A stretch of DNA of 6,437 nucleotides from Thermoleophilia bacterium. Its GTDB lineage: Bacteria > Actinomycetota > Thermoleophilia > Gaiellales > Gaiellaceae. The stretch is from positions 1 to 6,437 of the forward strand of contig JAICLM010000123.1 of the NCBI GenBank assembly GCA_025927435.1. The letters run 5' to 3'. A program made the position numbers and the translations under genes. The notes under the pieces are model-generated. The model saw only the letters and a program-made list of their open reading frames with translations. It searched no databases and was not told the DNA's origin. Numbering within the stretch: position 1 is the first letter of the stretch; each line of letters opens with the position of its first letter. Shown here in pieces: positions 1 through 6,045 of this stretch.

Positions 1-340
1 CGGCGGGTGCAGCCGGGAGCGCCGCCGGGAATGCCGCGTGCTTCATCGCGATCGCATCGGCGTTCGCGGGTGCGATGCCGGCGAAGCTCGGGCTGGGCCG
101 CGTGCCTGCGTTCGCCGCGCTCGACGCGGGCATCGGCATTCCCGCCGTGGAGCCGCCGGTGCCGGCCGCCTTCGCGGAGGCTGCCGCTTGATCGGCCCGG
201 TCGCTGGCGTTGTGCGCGGAGACGGCGAGCCAGGCTCCGATCACGATCACGAATGGGATCAGAAAGCCGGCGAAGACCGCGAATACCTTCCAGCCGACGA
301 CCCGCTCCCGATCAGAATGGCCCACCGAATACGTGCTCAT
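1..340 (-). CDS. Membrane-anchored secreted protein, N-terminal fragment (probable multicopper oxidase / Cu nitrite reductase-like)
   Basis: The reading frame runs without a stop from an ATG at 340-338 to the left edge, giving 113 residues of an incomplete protein. A strong Shine-Dalgarno sequence (GAGGAGG) lies about 4 nt upstream. After a short charged N-terminus, residues about 17-41 form one hydrophobic helix (WKVFAVFAGFLIPFVIVIGAW). This is an uncleaved anchor or signal-anchor, placing the rest outside the membrane. Residues about 42-85 are a low-complexity Ala/Gly/Ser/Pro linker. The last part (SFAGIAPANADAIAMKHAAF, then PAALPAAPA) resembles the segment just before the first cupredoxin domain in actinobacterial multicopper oxidase and copper nitrite reductase-like proteins. 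No copper ligand falls inside the window, so the enzyme class rests on recall of that lead-in and is moderate at best. The gene and its anchor are secure. It is divergent from the regulator at 442, which suggests regulation by that protein. Confidence 0.6.
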   Translation of the reverse strand, partial: MSTYSVGHSDRERVVGWKVFAVFAGFLIPFVIVIGAWLAVSAHNASDRADQAAASAKAAGTGGSTAGMPMPASSAANAGTRPSPSFAGIAPANADAIAMKHAAFPAALPAAPA

Positions 341-364
341 GACGCCTCCTCGCTTCGAGTTTTC

Positions 365-375
365 ACGGTCACCGT
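365..375. promoter_or_regulatory. Candidate operator: perfect palindrome ACGGT-C-ACCGT in divergent promoter region
   Basis: The 101-bp region between the divergent anchor-protein gene (start 340) and the regulator gene (start 442) holds an 11-bp perfect inverted repeat, ACGGT/ACCGT around a central C. It lies about 25 nt upstream of the minus-strand start codon. A weaker inverted repeat, ACGA-ATC-TCGT, lies at 411-421. No convincing -35/-10 pair could be read on either strand. An operator for the neighbouring helix-turn-helix protein is an inference from position and symmetry only. Confidence 0.3.
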
Positions 376-441
376 AAGAGGGCGCCGGACGAGGCGAATC
401 CGTGTTTTCTACGAATCTCGTCGTGACAAGTCCGCGGCAAG

Positions 442-1086
442 ATGAACGTCGTGAACGGCGAGCGACAGCGGCGGTTGATCCTCGAGGCCCTACGGAGCGC
501 GCACGACGGCCTCGACACCGGTCAGCTCGCGGAGGGTCTCGACCTGCACCCGAACACGATCCGGTGGCACCTCGGCCGTCTCACCGACGCGGGGCTCGTG
601 CATGCGAATCCCGAACGCCGCCACGAACGGGGACGGCCGAGCATCGTTCACCGCCTCACCGGCGAGGGCATTGCCCGCGGCCGCGACGAGTACCGGACGC
701 TTGCGACGATGCTCACCGACGTCGTCGCTGCCGACACCGACGGAGAGGCTCACGCCTACGAGACCGGCTTCCGCTGGGGCCGGCACCTCCGGCAGGGCGA
801 GCCCGACGCGAGCCTAGCCGAGCTGCTCGACCGTGAGGGGTTCGAAGCCGAGCAGCACGGCGACCAGGTCGAGATGCGCCGCTGCCCTTTCTACGCACTC
901 GCGGAGAGCTCACCGCAGGTCATCTGCACCCTCCATCACGGCCTCCTCGACGGCGTCGTCGACGAGGAGCGCTCGGAGCAGACGGTCGACCGGCTCGACC
1001 CCTTTGTCGAGCCTGGCCTCTGTGTCGCCCATCTTCGCCGTGCGCGCCGGCCGGTTACGGCTCGAGCGGCTCTGCCGGCCCCGTGA
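442..1086 (+). CDS. ArsR/SufR-like winged-helix regulator with C-terminal Cys-rich sensor domain
   Basis: The gene encodes a 214-residue DNA-binding regulator of the predicted ArsR-family group (COG2345-like) that also contains SufR. Residues about 7-75 form a winged helix-turn-helix, with the recognition helix near LHPNTIRWHLGRLTDAGLV (35-53) and a wing rich in Arg/His (RRHERGRPSIV). The C-terminal domain carries the family signature C148-P-F, then V-I-C162-T-L-H165-H-G-L-L-D-G, and P-G-L-C194. These three cysteines and the histidine are plausible ligands for an Fe-S cluster or metal ion. That follows from family resemblance and is not shown here. No good ribosome binding site precedes the ATG at 442. 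A GTG at 451 would give VNGERQRR and fits the family N-terminus equally well. Being divergent from the membrane-anchored gene at 1-340, it likely controls that gene and itself. The last 32 bp overlap the 3' end of the convergent dapF homologue, and the final residues (about 200-214) are a poorly conserved-looking Arg/Ala/Pro tail. Confidence 0.85.
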   Translation: MNVVNGERQRRLILEALRSAHDGLDTGQLAEGLDLHPNTIRWHLGRLTDAGLVHANPERRHERGRPSIVHRLTGEGIARGRDEYRTLATMLTDVVAADTDGEAHAYETGFRWGRHLRQGEPDASLAELLDREGFEAEQHGDQVEMRRCPFYALAESSPQVICTLHHGLLDGVVDEERSEQTVDRLDPFVEPGLCVAHLRRARRPVTARAALPAP

Positions 1087-1735
1087 GCCAGGCGCGGCCG
1101 TTCGCGAGGCGCACACGCAGGTCGCCACCGGGGAAGTGGACGAGGACTTCCCCGTCGCCGTGCGTAGCTGCCGCGACGGCCACGGCGCTCGTGCCGGACG
1201 CGGTCGTCTCCCCCACGCCGCGCTCCCAGACGCGGGCGGTGACCTCGCCGGGCCGTTCCACGCGCGCGACCTGCACGTTCGTCCGTTCCGGGAACCGCGG
1301 GTTCTTCTCGAGCCGCGGACCGAGCTCGCCGATCCGCTCCGGGTTGCCGACCACGACCGCGTGAGGATTGCCGACCGAGACCGGAGTCAGCTCGACGCCG
1401 TCCACGATCTCGGTCGCCTCGACCTCGACCGGCCCGAGGTCGGACTCGTAGAGACCATCCTCCGTGCGCCGCACCTCGACAGTCCGCGGCCCGACGTGGA
1501 CGCGGGCGTTCCGCGAGCCGGTGCGGCTCATGTGCCAGGCGGCGGCGATACGCGTGCCGTTGCCGGACATCTCGGCCCGGGAGCCGTCCGGGTTGACGAT
1601 GCCGATGGTCACGTCGTCGCCCTCCACGGACAGCACCTCGACCGCGCCGTCCGTACCGCACAGGTCGAGGTCGCCTGCGAGGCCCTCATGGACGAGATAG
1701 ATGTTCCCGTGTGCGTGCCAGCGCGACGATCTCAG
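1055..1735 (-). CDS. dapF: Diaminopimelate epimerase homologue with Ser/Ser in place of both catalytic Cys; CTG start proposed
   Basis: DapF interconverts LL- and meso-diaminopimelate in the cytoplasm using two cysteines. The 226-residue product keeps the fold markers: WHAHGN (N11), NPDGSRAE (N48), SVGNPH (N123), RTNV (N153) and WERGVGET (E171, R172). However, the first catalytic site reads EMSGNG (S57) and the second ASGTS (S180), so both cysteines are serine. It is also short against the usual 270-280 residues or so. The segment from N11 to N48 is about 16 residues shorter than in E. coli and lacks a clear counterpart of the substrate-binding Gln. No ATG, GTG or TTG lies in frame near the expected N-terminus. 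A CTG at 1735-1733 gives MRSSRWHAHGN, which fits family N-termini, and is preceded at 7 nt by GGAGGAG. The start lies inside miaA (50-nt overlap), suggesting co-translation. It may be a genuine but mechanistically altered epimerase, or a paralogue with another substrate. Confidence 0.82.
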   Translation of the reverse strand: MRSSRWHAHGNIYLVHEGLAGDLDLCGTDGAVEVLSVEGDDVTIGIVNPDGSRAEMSGNGTRIAAAWHMSRTGSRNARVHVGPRTVEVRRTEDGLYESDLGPVEVEATEIVDGVELTPVSVGNPHAVVVGNPERIGELGPRLEKNPRFPERTNVQVARVERPGEVTARVWERGVGETTASGTSAVAVAAATHGDGEVLVHFPGGDLRVRLANGRAWLTGPAEPLEP

Positions 1736-2579
1736 CGGCGGTCTCCTCCGGCGGCCGGTCGGCCGCGACCATAACGAGCCCCTCGAGGCGCCGCAGCCAC
1801 TTGCGCTGATACGCGGCGTACTGCCGGGTTCGCACCACGAGCGTCTCGATCGCCTCGTCGCGCGCCAGCGTGGCGACCTCGTGGAGGCCGATAACCTTCT
1901 GCGCGGTCGCGGACGGGCTCGCCAGGAGCGCTCGGCGCACCTCCTCCTCGACGCCGGCGTCGAACATTCGGCGCGTCCGCTCCGCGATCCTGCGGTCGAG
2001 CTCGGGCTTGGGCACGTCGAGGCCCACGAGAAGCGTCGGGTGGCGCCACGCGCCACCGAACAGGCTCTGGAGGCGTGGCACGAGCGACCAGCCCGCCTCC
2101 GCGAGCTCGAGTGCCCGGACGACGCGGCGGCGGTCGTTCGGGTGCACTCGTTCGGCGGCGGCTGCGTCGAGCTCCCCGAGCCGGGCGTGCGCCGCGGCGG
2201 CACCGTCCTCGTCGTAGAGCCGCTCCCAGCGCCCGCGCGCACCCGGGGTGGGCGCAGGAGGCAGCTCGAGCTCGGCGAGCGCGGCGCGGAAGTACAGGCC
2301 GGTTCCGCCCACCACGAGCGGCGTCTTCCCGGCGGCCAGGATCTCGTCGACCGCCGCATGCGCGAGCGGCGCGTACTCGCCGACCGAGGCGGTGTGCGAA
2401 AGGGGCCAGATCCCGACCAGTCGCTCCGGATGCGGCGACCGGTTCGTCAGGATCGGCAGGCCGTCGTAGACCTGCATCGCGTCGGCCGAGACGACTTCGG
2501 CTGGGATCAACCCGGTGACGGCCTCGGCGACGTCCGACTTGCCGCTCGCGGTCGGCCCGAACAGGCCGATGACGAGCAC
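1686..2579 (-). CDS. miaA: tRNA dimethylallyltransferase (MiaA)
   Basis: MiaA transfers a dimethylallyl group from DMAPP to N6 of A37 in tRNAs reading UNN codons, giving i6A37, the substrate of MiaB. The start chosen is the GTG at 2579, 4 nt after the miaB stop. It gives MLVIGLFGPTASGKS and a 297-residue protein, normal for the family; starting further upstream would add an unconserved Arg/Ser-rich stretch. Visible motifs are the P-loop GPTASGKS (residues 8-15), SADAMQVY with the catalytic-type Asp at 33, GGTGLYFRA, HPNDRRRVVRALEL, GLDVPK, and the C-terminal RQYAAYQRKWLRRLEG. DAMQ in place of DSMQ is usual in actinobacteria. The PILTN...GIWPLSH segment is typical of Thermoleophilia-like proteins. 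The Shine-Dalgarno match is weak (GGGCG), so translation probably depends on coupling to miaB. The dapF homologue begins within its last 50 nt. Confidence 0.95.
   Translation of the reverse strand: MLVIGLFGPTASGKSDVAEAVTGLIPAEVVSADAMQVYDGLPILTNRSPHPERLVGIWPLSHTASVGEYAPLAHAAVDEILAAGKTPLVVGGTGLYFRAALAELELPPAPTPGARGRWERLYDEDGAAAAHARLGELDAAAAERVHPNDRRRVVRALELAEAGWSLVPRLQSLFGGAWRHPTLLVGLDVPKPELDRRIAERTRRMFDAGVEEEVRRALLASPSATAQKVIGLHEVATLARDEAIETLVVRTRQYAAYQRKWLRRLEGLVMVAADRPPEETAAEIVALARTREHLSRP
1743..1749 (-). promoter_or_regulatory. Ribosome binding site deciding the dapF CTG start
   Basis: GGAGGAG on the minus strand lies within the miaA coding sequence and ends 7 nt before the in-frame CTG at 1735-1733. 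That is near-ideal Shine-Dalgarno strength and spacing for the dapF homologue, whose frame has no standard start codon nearby. The bases also encode part of Pro-Glu-Glu in MiaA, so the match could be partly coincidental. Confidence 0.5.
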
Positions 2580-2583
2580 CGCC

Positions 2584-3900
2584 CTAGGCGACGGCGAGCG
2601 CGAGCTGCATGCCCGCGAGGGTCGTCGACGTCGCGCCCTCGATCGCGACCGAGACGAGCTCGCCGGACGCGGCATCGCCGCTGAAGTTGACGGTCGTGTT
2701 GCGGCGCGTCCGGCCGCGCAGGAGCCCGGAGTCGGTACGGCTCGGGCCCTCGACGAGCACCTCCTCGACCATCCCGACCCGGCCCGCGTTCCGCCCCGCT
2801 GCGACCCGCTGCACGACCTCGACGAGCCGCTCGATACGCTCGCGCTTCAGCTTGTCGGGCACCTGATCCGGCATCGCGGCGGCCTCGGTCCCCGCCCGCG
2901 GCGAGTAGACGAACGTGAAGGCGCCGTCGTAGCCGACCTCCTCCACCACCTCGAGCGTCTCCCGGAAATCGGCATCGGTCTCGCCGGGGAAGCCGGCGAT
3001 GATGTCGGTCGTGAGCGCAAGATCCGGGATCGCGGCCCGCAGCTCGGCGACGAGTCGCAGGTAGCGCTCGCGCGAGTACGTCCGCCGCATCGCCTTGAGG
3101 ATCCGGCTCGAGCCGGACTGCAGCGGCAGATGGGCGTGCTCGCAGACCGCGGCGCACTCCGCCATCGCAGCGATGACGTCCTGGCGGAAGTCCTTCGGAT
3201 GCGGACTCGTGAAGCGGATGCGCTCGATCCCGGGCACGGCGTCGCACGCACGCAGGAGCTCGGCGAAGCTCGATCCCAGATCGCGGCCGTACGAGTTGAC
3301 GTTCTGGCCAAGCAGCGTCACCTCGCGGACGCCCTCCGCGGCGAGCTGCTCGATCTCGGCGAGGACCTCGCCGGGGCGCCGCGAGGTCTCGCGGCCGCGG
3401 ACGGCCGGAACGATGCAGTAGGAGCAGACCGAGTTGCAGCCCATGGAGACCTGCACCCACGCCTGGAAACGCCGCTCACGCCGGACGGGAAGCCGAGCCG
3501 CGAAGGTGCGCTCCTCGCCCGTGCCGAACGAGCCGCGCGCGACGCCCTCGCCGCCGGCACCGAGCCAGTCGCCGAGGTGCGAGATCGTGCCGGGCCCGAA
3601 CGCGACGTCCACGTCCGGGTAGAGCGCGAACAGCCGCTCCCGCTGAGCCTCGGCGTAACAGCCGCCGACCGCGACCACCGTTCCCGGCCGGTCGCGCTTG
3701 GCCTTCGCGGCATTGCCCATGTGGGCCGCGAAGCGGGTGTCGGGCTTTTCGCGGATCGTGCACGTGTTGAGGACGATCACGTCCGCCTGCTCCTGCGAGG
3801 GCGCCTCGCCGAGCCCGAGCTCCTCGAGCAGCCCCTTGATGCGCTCGGAATCGTGGGCGTTCATCTGACAGCCGAAGGTGGTGACGTGGTACCGGCGCAC
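2584..3900 (-). CDS. miaB: tRNA-2-methylthio-N6-dimethylallyladenosine synthase (MiaB)
   Basis: MiaB is a radical-SAM methylthiotransferase that converts i6A37 to ms2i6A37 in tRNA, directly after MiaA in the pathway. The 438-residue product has the usual length and three domains. The N-terminal methylthiotransferase domain (about 1-125) carries auxiliary-cluster cysteines C11 (TFGCQMN), C47 (LNTCTIRE) and C81 (VGGCYAE). The radical-SAM core (about 140-370) has the CxxxCxxC motif GCNSVCSYC (C155, C159, C162), followed by IVPAVRGRE and LLGQNVNSYG. The C-terminal TRAM domain contains VLVEGPSRTDSGLLRGRTRRN. All cluster ligands are intact. The start is a GTG at 3900-3898 giving MRRYHVTTFGCQMN, matching family N-termini. 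No clear Shine-Dalgarno sequence lies in the 21 nt separating it from the cupin stop, so coupling to upstream translation is likely. It overlaps neither neighbour and lies 4 nt upstream of miaA. Confidence 0.97.
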   Translation of the reverse strand: MRRYHVTTFGCQMNAHDSERIKGLLEELGLGEAPSQEQADVIVLNTCTIREKPDTRFAAHMGNAAKAKRDRPGTVVAVGGCYAEAQRERLFALYPDVDVAFGPGTISHLGDWLGAGGEGVARGSFGTGEERTFAARLPVRRERRFQAWVQVSMGCNSVCSYCIVPAVRGRETSRRPGEVLAEIEQLAAEGVREVTLLGQNVNSYGRDLGSSFAELLRACDAVPGIERIRFTSPHPKDFRQDVIAAMAECAAVCEHAHLPLQSGSSRILKAMRRTYSRERYLRLVAELRAAIPDLALTTDIIAGFPGETDADFRETLEVVEEVGYDGAFTFVYSPRAGTEAAAMPDQVPDKLKRERIERLVEVVQRVAAGRNAGRVGMVEEVLVEGPSRTDSGLLRGRTRRNTTVNFSGDAASGELVSVAIEGATSTTLAGMQLALAVA

Positions 3901-3921
3901 GGCTGAAGGGTAGCCCGGCGG

Positions 3922-4347
3922 CTACTCGGCTCCAGCGTGCTCGACCGCGTCCGCCGCGCGGTGCACGCGGAGCTCCCCGCCGACGATATGGCCCACCTTG
4001 CCGGTATCCGGGTACTCCGTCACGTCCGGGTCGGCGTTCGTCGACACGATGAGCACGCGGACGGTCACATCGGATTCGTTGCGGAGCTCCTTCGCGCCCT
4101 CGGGCCCGCGCGGGAAGACGACCACGTCCCCTTCGGCAAGGACGCGCTCGCCGGCCGGAGTCCGGAGTGTCGGCGTCCCACGGAGGACCACCACCATCTC
4201 CTCGCTGCCGTGGTGCAGGTGGTACCAGTTCTCGCCGCCCGGCTGGAGTTCCCAGACCGACCCGCCGAGCGCGCAGCCGTCCGGGCGAGCGAGACGGAGG
4301 GCGCCGACTCCTCCCCAGTCCGGGACGTCGTCCCAGACGTTCGACAT
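3922..4347 (-). CDS. Small single-domain cupin protein lacking the motif-2 histidine
   Basis: The gene encodes a 141-residue single cupin barrel with no signal peptide; its substrate is unknown. Numbering here counts from a GTG one codon upstream. Motif 1 is complete: G38-x5-H44-x-H46-x4-E51-x6-G58 (GGENWYHLHHGSEEMVVVLR). Motif 2 reads G74-x5-P80-R-G-P-E-G-A-K87-ELRN91, with lysine where relatives usually have the fourth metal-ligand histidine (GAH). The tail STNADPDVTEYPDTGKVG matches the 'PDV-EYPDSGK' ending common in this cupin group. The chosen ATG at 4347-4345 shares its A with the rny stop (TGATG), a classic coupling junction. The GTG at 4350 is an alternative start with a 4-nt overlap. 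It lies between rny and miaB, a place not usually occupied by a cupin, and is transcribed with them. Metal binding with only three motif-1 ligands is possible but would be altered. An enzymatic or sugar/ligand-binding role cannot be told apart here. Confidence 0.88.
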   Translation of the reverse strand: MSNVWDDVPDWGGVGALRLARPDGCALGGSVWELQPGGENWYHLHHGSEEMVVVLRGTPTLRTPAGERVLAEGDVVVFPRGPEGAKELRNESDVTVRVLIVSTNADPDVTEYPDTGKVGHIVGGELRVHRAADAVEHAGAE

Positions 4348-5954
4348 CACGCCGCCTGGATCGGCGAGTCGGCCGCCGGCTCCGCCTGCTCGGGCGCGGG
4401 CGGCGGAGTCGTCGTCGCGGCGTGGTTCTTCGCCACATCGACGGTGCGGCTCTCGCGGATCACGGTCACCTTCACCTGACCGGGATACTCCAGCCGGTCC
4501 TCGATCTCGCGCGCGATTTCGTGGGCGAGCAGCGCCGCCTCGTCGTCGCTGACGTCGCCCGGGCTGACGATGACCCTGATCTCGCGTCCGGCCTGCAGCG
4601 CGTAGACCTTGTCGACGCCGCGCTTCGAGGCTGCGAGCTCCTCGAGCGCCTCGAGACGCTTGATGTACTGCTCGAGGCTCTCGCCGCGCGCGCCCGGCCG
4701 GCTCGCCGACACCGCGTCGGCGGCGATCAAAAGCACGGCCTCGACCGTCTGGGGCTGGACCTCGTAGTGATGCGCCTCGACGGCGTGGACGACGCCCTGC
4801 GACTCGCCGTACCGGCGCGCGAGCTGGGCCGAGATCAACGCGTGCGAGCCCTCGATCTCGTGGGTCATCGCCTTGCCGATGTCGTGCAGCATCGCCGCCC
4901 GCTTCGCAGTCTGGACGCTCGCCTGGAGCTCGGTCGCCATGATCCCGGCCAGGTGGACGACCTCGAGCGTGTGCTTGAGGACGTTCTGCCCGTAGCTCGT
5001 CCGGAACCGAAGCCGGCCGAGGATCTCGACGATCTCCTCGGGGAAAGGCCCGCAGTTCGCCTCGAAGACGGCCTGCTCGCCGGCCTGCCGGACGACCTCC
5101 TCCACCTCCGCCTTCGACTCGTAGTACGTCTCCTCGATCCGCGCCGGGTGGATCCGGCCGTCCTCCAGGAGCTTTGTCACGGTCAGGCGCGCGACCTCTC
5201 GTCTCAGCCCGTCGAACGAGGACAGAACGACCGCGTGCGGCGTGTCGTCGACGATGAAATCGACGCCGGTGAGGTGCTCGAGCGCCCGGATGTTGCGGCC
5301 CTCCCGCCCGATGATCCGGCCCTTCATGTCGTCGGAGGGGAGCTCCACCACGGTCACGGTCGTTTCGGCCGTGTGGCTTGCGGCGACCCGCTGCAGGGCG
5401 TCGGCGACGAGGTTGCGTGCGCGGCGCTTCGACTCTGCCCGTGCTTCGTCCTCGAGCGTCCGGACGCGCCTCGCGAGCTCGTGCCGTGCCTGCTCTTCTC
5501 CGCGCTCCAGCAGAAGCGCTTTTGCCTCGGCCTGCGTCAGCCCTGCCACGCGCTCGAGCTCTGTGAGCTGGAGGTTCCTCGTCTCCTTGAGCTCGTCTTG
5601 AAGCTGCCGGACGTGCTCTTCCCGGTCGGTTAGGCCCTGGTCGCGGCGCGAGAGCTCCTCGAGCTTCCGCTCGACCTCGAGCTCCTTCGCGAGGACCCGC
5701 TCCTCGATCTTCAGGACCTGCGCTCGCCGGTCGGTGAGCTCGGCGTCGATCTCACTGCGCAAGCGGACGGCCTGCTCGCGGGCCTCTACCTGCGCCTCGC
5801 GCCGAACCGCATCGCTTTCGCGGCGCGCATCGTCGAGCAGCTGGTCGCGGATCCGGCGGGCCTTGGAGACTCCGGTAGTGCCGAAGACCGAGACCGCGAG
5901 CAAGGCGAGGGCGACGCCTCCGGCAATCCCGATGGCAATTCCGATCCCGATCAC
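4347..5954 (-). CDS. rny: Ribonuclease Y (membrane-anchored endoribonuclease)
   Basis: RNase Y makes the initiating endonucleolytic cuts in mRNA turnover from the inner face of the cytoplasmic membrane. The 535-residue product has the full architecture. There is an N-terminal transmembrane helix (about 2-24, Gly/Ile/Ala-rich) and a long charged coiled coil (about 30-195, heptad-like Glu/Arg/Leu/Ala). The KH RNA-binding domain (about 198-260) carries the GxxG loop in RIIGREGRN (G216-G219). The HD phosphohydrolase domain (about 324-415) has H328 (VLKHTLEV), the H357-D358 pair in MLHDIGK and the downstream AADAVSASRPGAR with D413. The conserved family end, YPGQVKVTVIRE, is near residues 490-501. 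It is followed by about 26 extra Ala/Pro/Glu-rich residues with no recognised domain. The start is a GTG at 5954-5952, preceded at 7 nt by GAGGAG. Its stop overlaps the cupin start. Upstream is a hairpin-rich spacer separating it from recX. Confidence 0.97.
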   Translation of the reverse strand: MIGIGIAIGIAGGVALALLAVSVFGTTGVSKARRIRDQLLDDARRESDAVRREAQVEAREQAVRLRSEIDAELTDRRAQVLKIEERVLAKELEVERKLEELSRRDQGLTDREEHVRQLQDELKETRNLQLTELERVAGLTQAEAKALLLERGEEQARHELARRVRTLEDEARAESKRRARNLVADALQRVAASHTAETTVTVVELPSDDMKGRIIGREGRNIRALEHLTGVDFIVDDTPHAVVLSSFDGLRREVARLTVTKLLEDGRIHPARIEETYYESKAEVEEVVRQAGEQAVFEANCGPFPEEIVEILGRLRFRTSYGQNVLKHTLEVVHLAGIMATELQASVQTAKRAAMLHDIGKAMTHEIEGSHALISAQLARRYGESQGVVHAVEAHHYEVQPQTVEAVLLIAADAVSASRPGARGESLEQYIKRLEALEELAASKRGVDKVYALQAGREIRVIVSPGDVSDDEAALLAHEIAREIEDRLEYPGQVKVTVIRESRTVDVAKNHAATTTPPPAPEQAEPAADSPIQAA

Positions 5955-5964
5955 GTGCCGGCTC

Positions 5965-5981
5965 CTCGGTCGGGGACCAAG
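5965..5981 (-). promoter_or_regulatory. Hairpin in rny leader overlapping its Shine-Dalgarno sequence
   Basis: On the minus strand the RNA would read CUUGGUC-CCC-GACCGAG. This is a 7-bp stem (one G-U pair) with a 3-nt loop. The 3' arm ends in the first GAG of the GAGGAG ribosome binding site of rny. An alternative outer pairing of GGCU with the AGCC just past the binding site would enclose it further. The structure could limit translation initiation; this is inference from complementarity only. Confidence 0.35.
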
Positions 5982-5995
5982 CCGCCTGCGGCGGC
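5981..5995 (-). repeat. GC-rich perfect hairpin in rny leader (GCCGCC-GCA-GGCGGC)
   Basis: A 6-bp all-GC stem with a 3-nt loop lies directly upstream of, and shares one base with, the Shine-Dalgarno hairpin of rny. On the minus strand it is followed only by TTGG, too short for a U-tract, so a terminator reading is weak. It probably contributes to a folded 5' leader. Confidence 0.35.
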
Positions 5996-6045
5996 ACTCC
6001 CATCCGTCGCCGGACCGACGCGGCAGCTATCCGAGAAGCCGTATC

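Noticed and set aside
1..340. Plus-strand open frames at the left edge
   Set aside because: Their translations are dominated by Arg/Ser/Pro with no motif. The minus strand carries an uninterrupted frame with a strong ribosome binding site, a clear membrane helix and a linker.
424..429. TTGTCA on the minus strand as a -35 box for the left gene
   Set aside because: No acceptable -10 hexamer lies 16-18 nt downstream, so a promoter cannot be supported.
1046..1080. GGCCGG...CCGGCC inverted repeat near the convergent ends as a bidirectional terminator
   Set aside because: The arms are only 6 bp, separated by 20 nt, inside coding sequence and without T-runs. This is expected by chance in GC-rich DNA.
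936..1661. Alternative minus-strand open frame overlapping dapF
   Set aside because: It is out of frame with the DapF motifs, and its translation is Arg/Gly-rich low-complexity sequence typical of a frame shadow.
1055..1735. The dapF homologue as a pseudogene
   Set aside because: The frame is intact, the other active-site and binding residues are conserved, and the Ser substitutions occur together with a clean fold-wide match. Decay would be expected to leave random damage.
2580..2675. Upstream extension of miaA to a start at 2675
   Set aside because: The added residues are an Arg/Ser-rich stretch overlapping the miaB 3' end and are absent from MiaA proteins. The GTG at 2579 places the P-loop at the usual distance from the N-terminus.
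1701..2684. Long open frame on the plus strand opposite miaA (also similar ones at 2515-3906 and 4167-5633)
   Set aside because: These are antisense shadows of well-recognised minus-strand genes in very GC-rich DNA. Their translations are Arg/Ala/Asp-rich with no recognisable motif, and the minus-strand frames carry complete family signatures.
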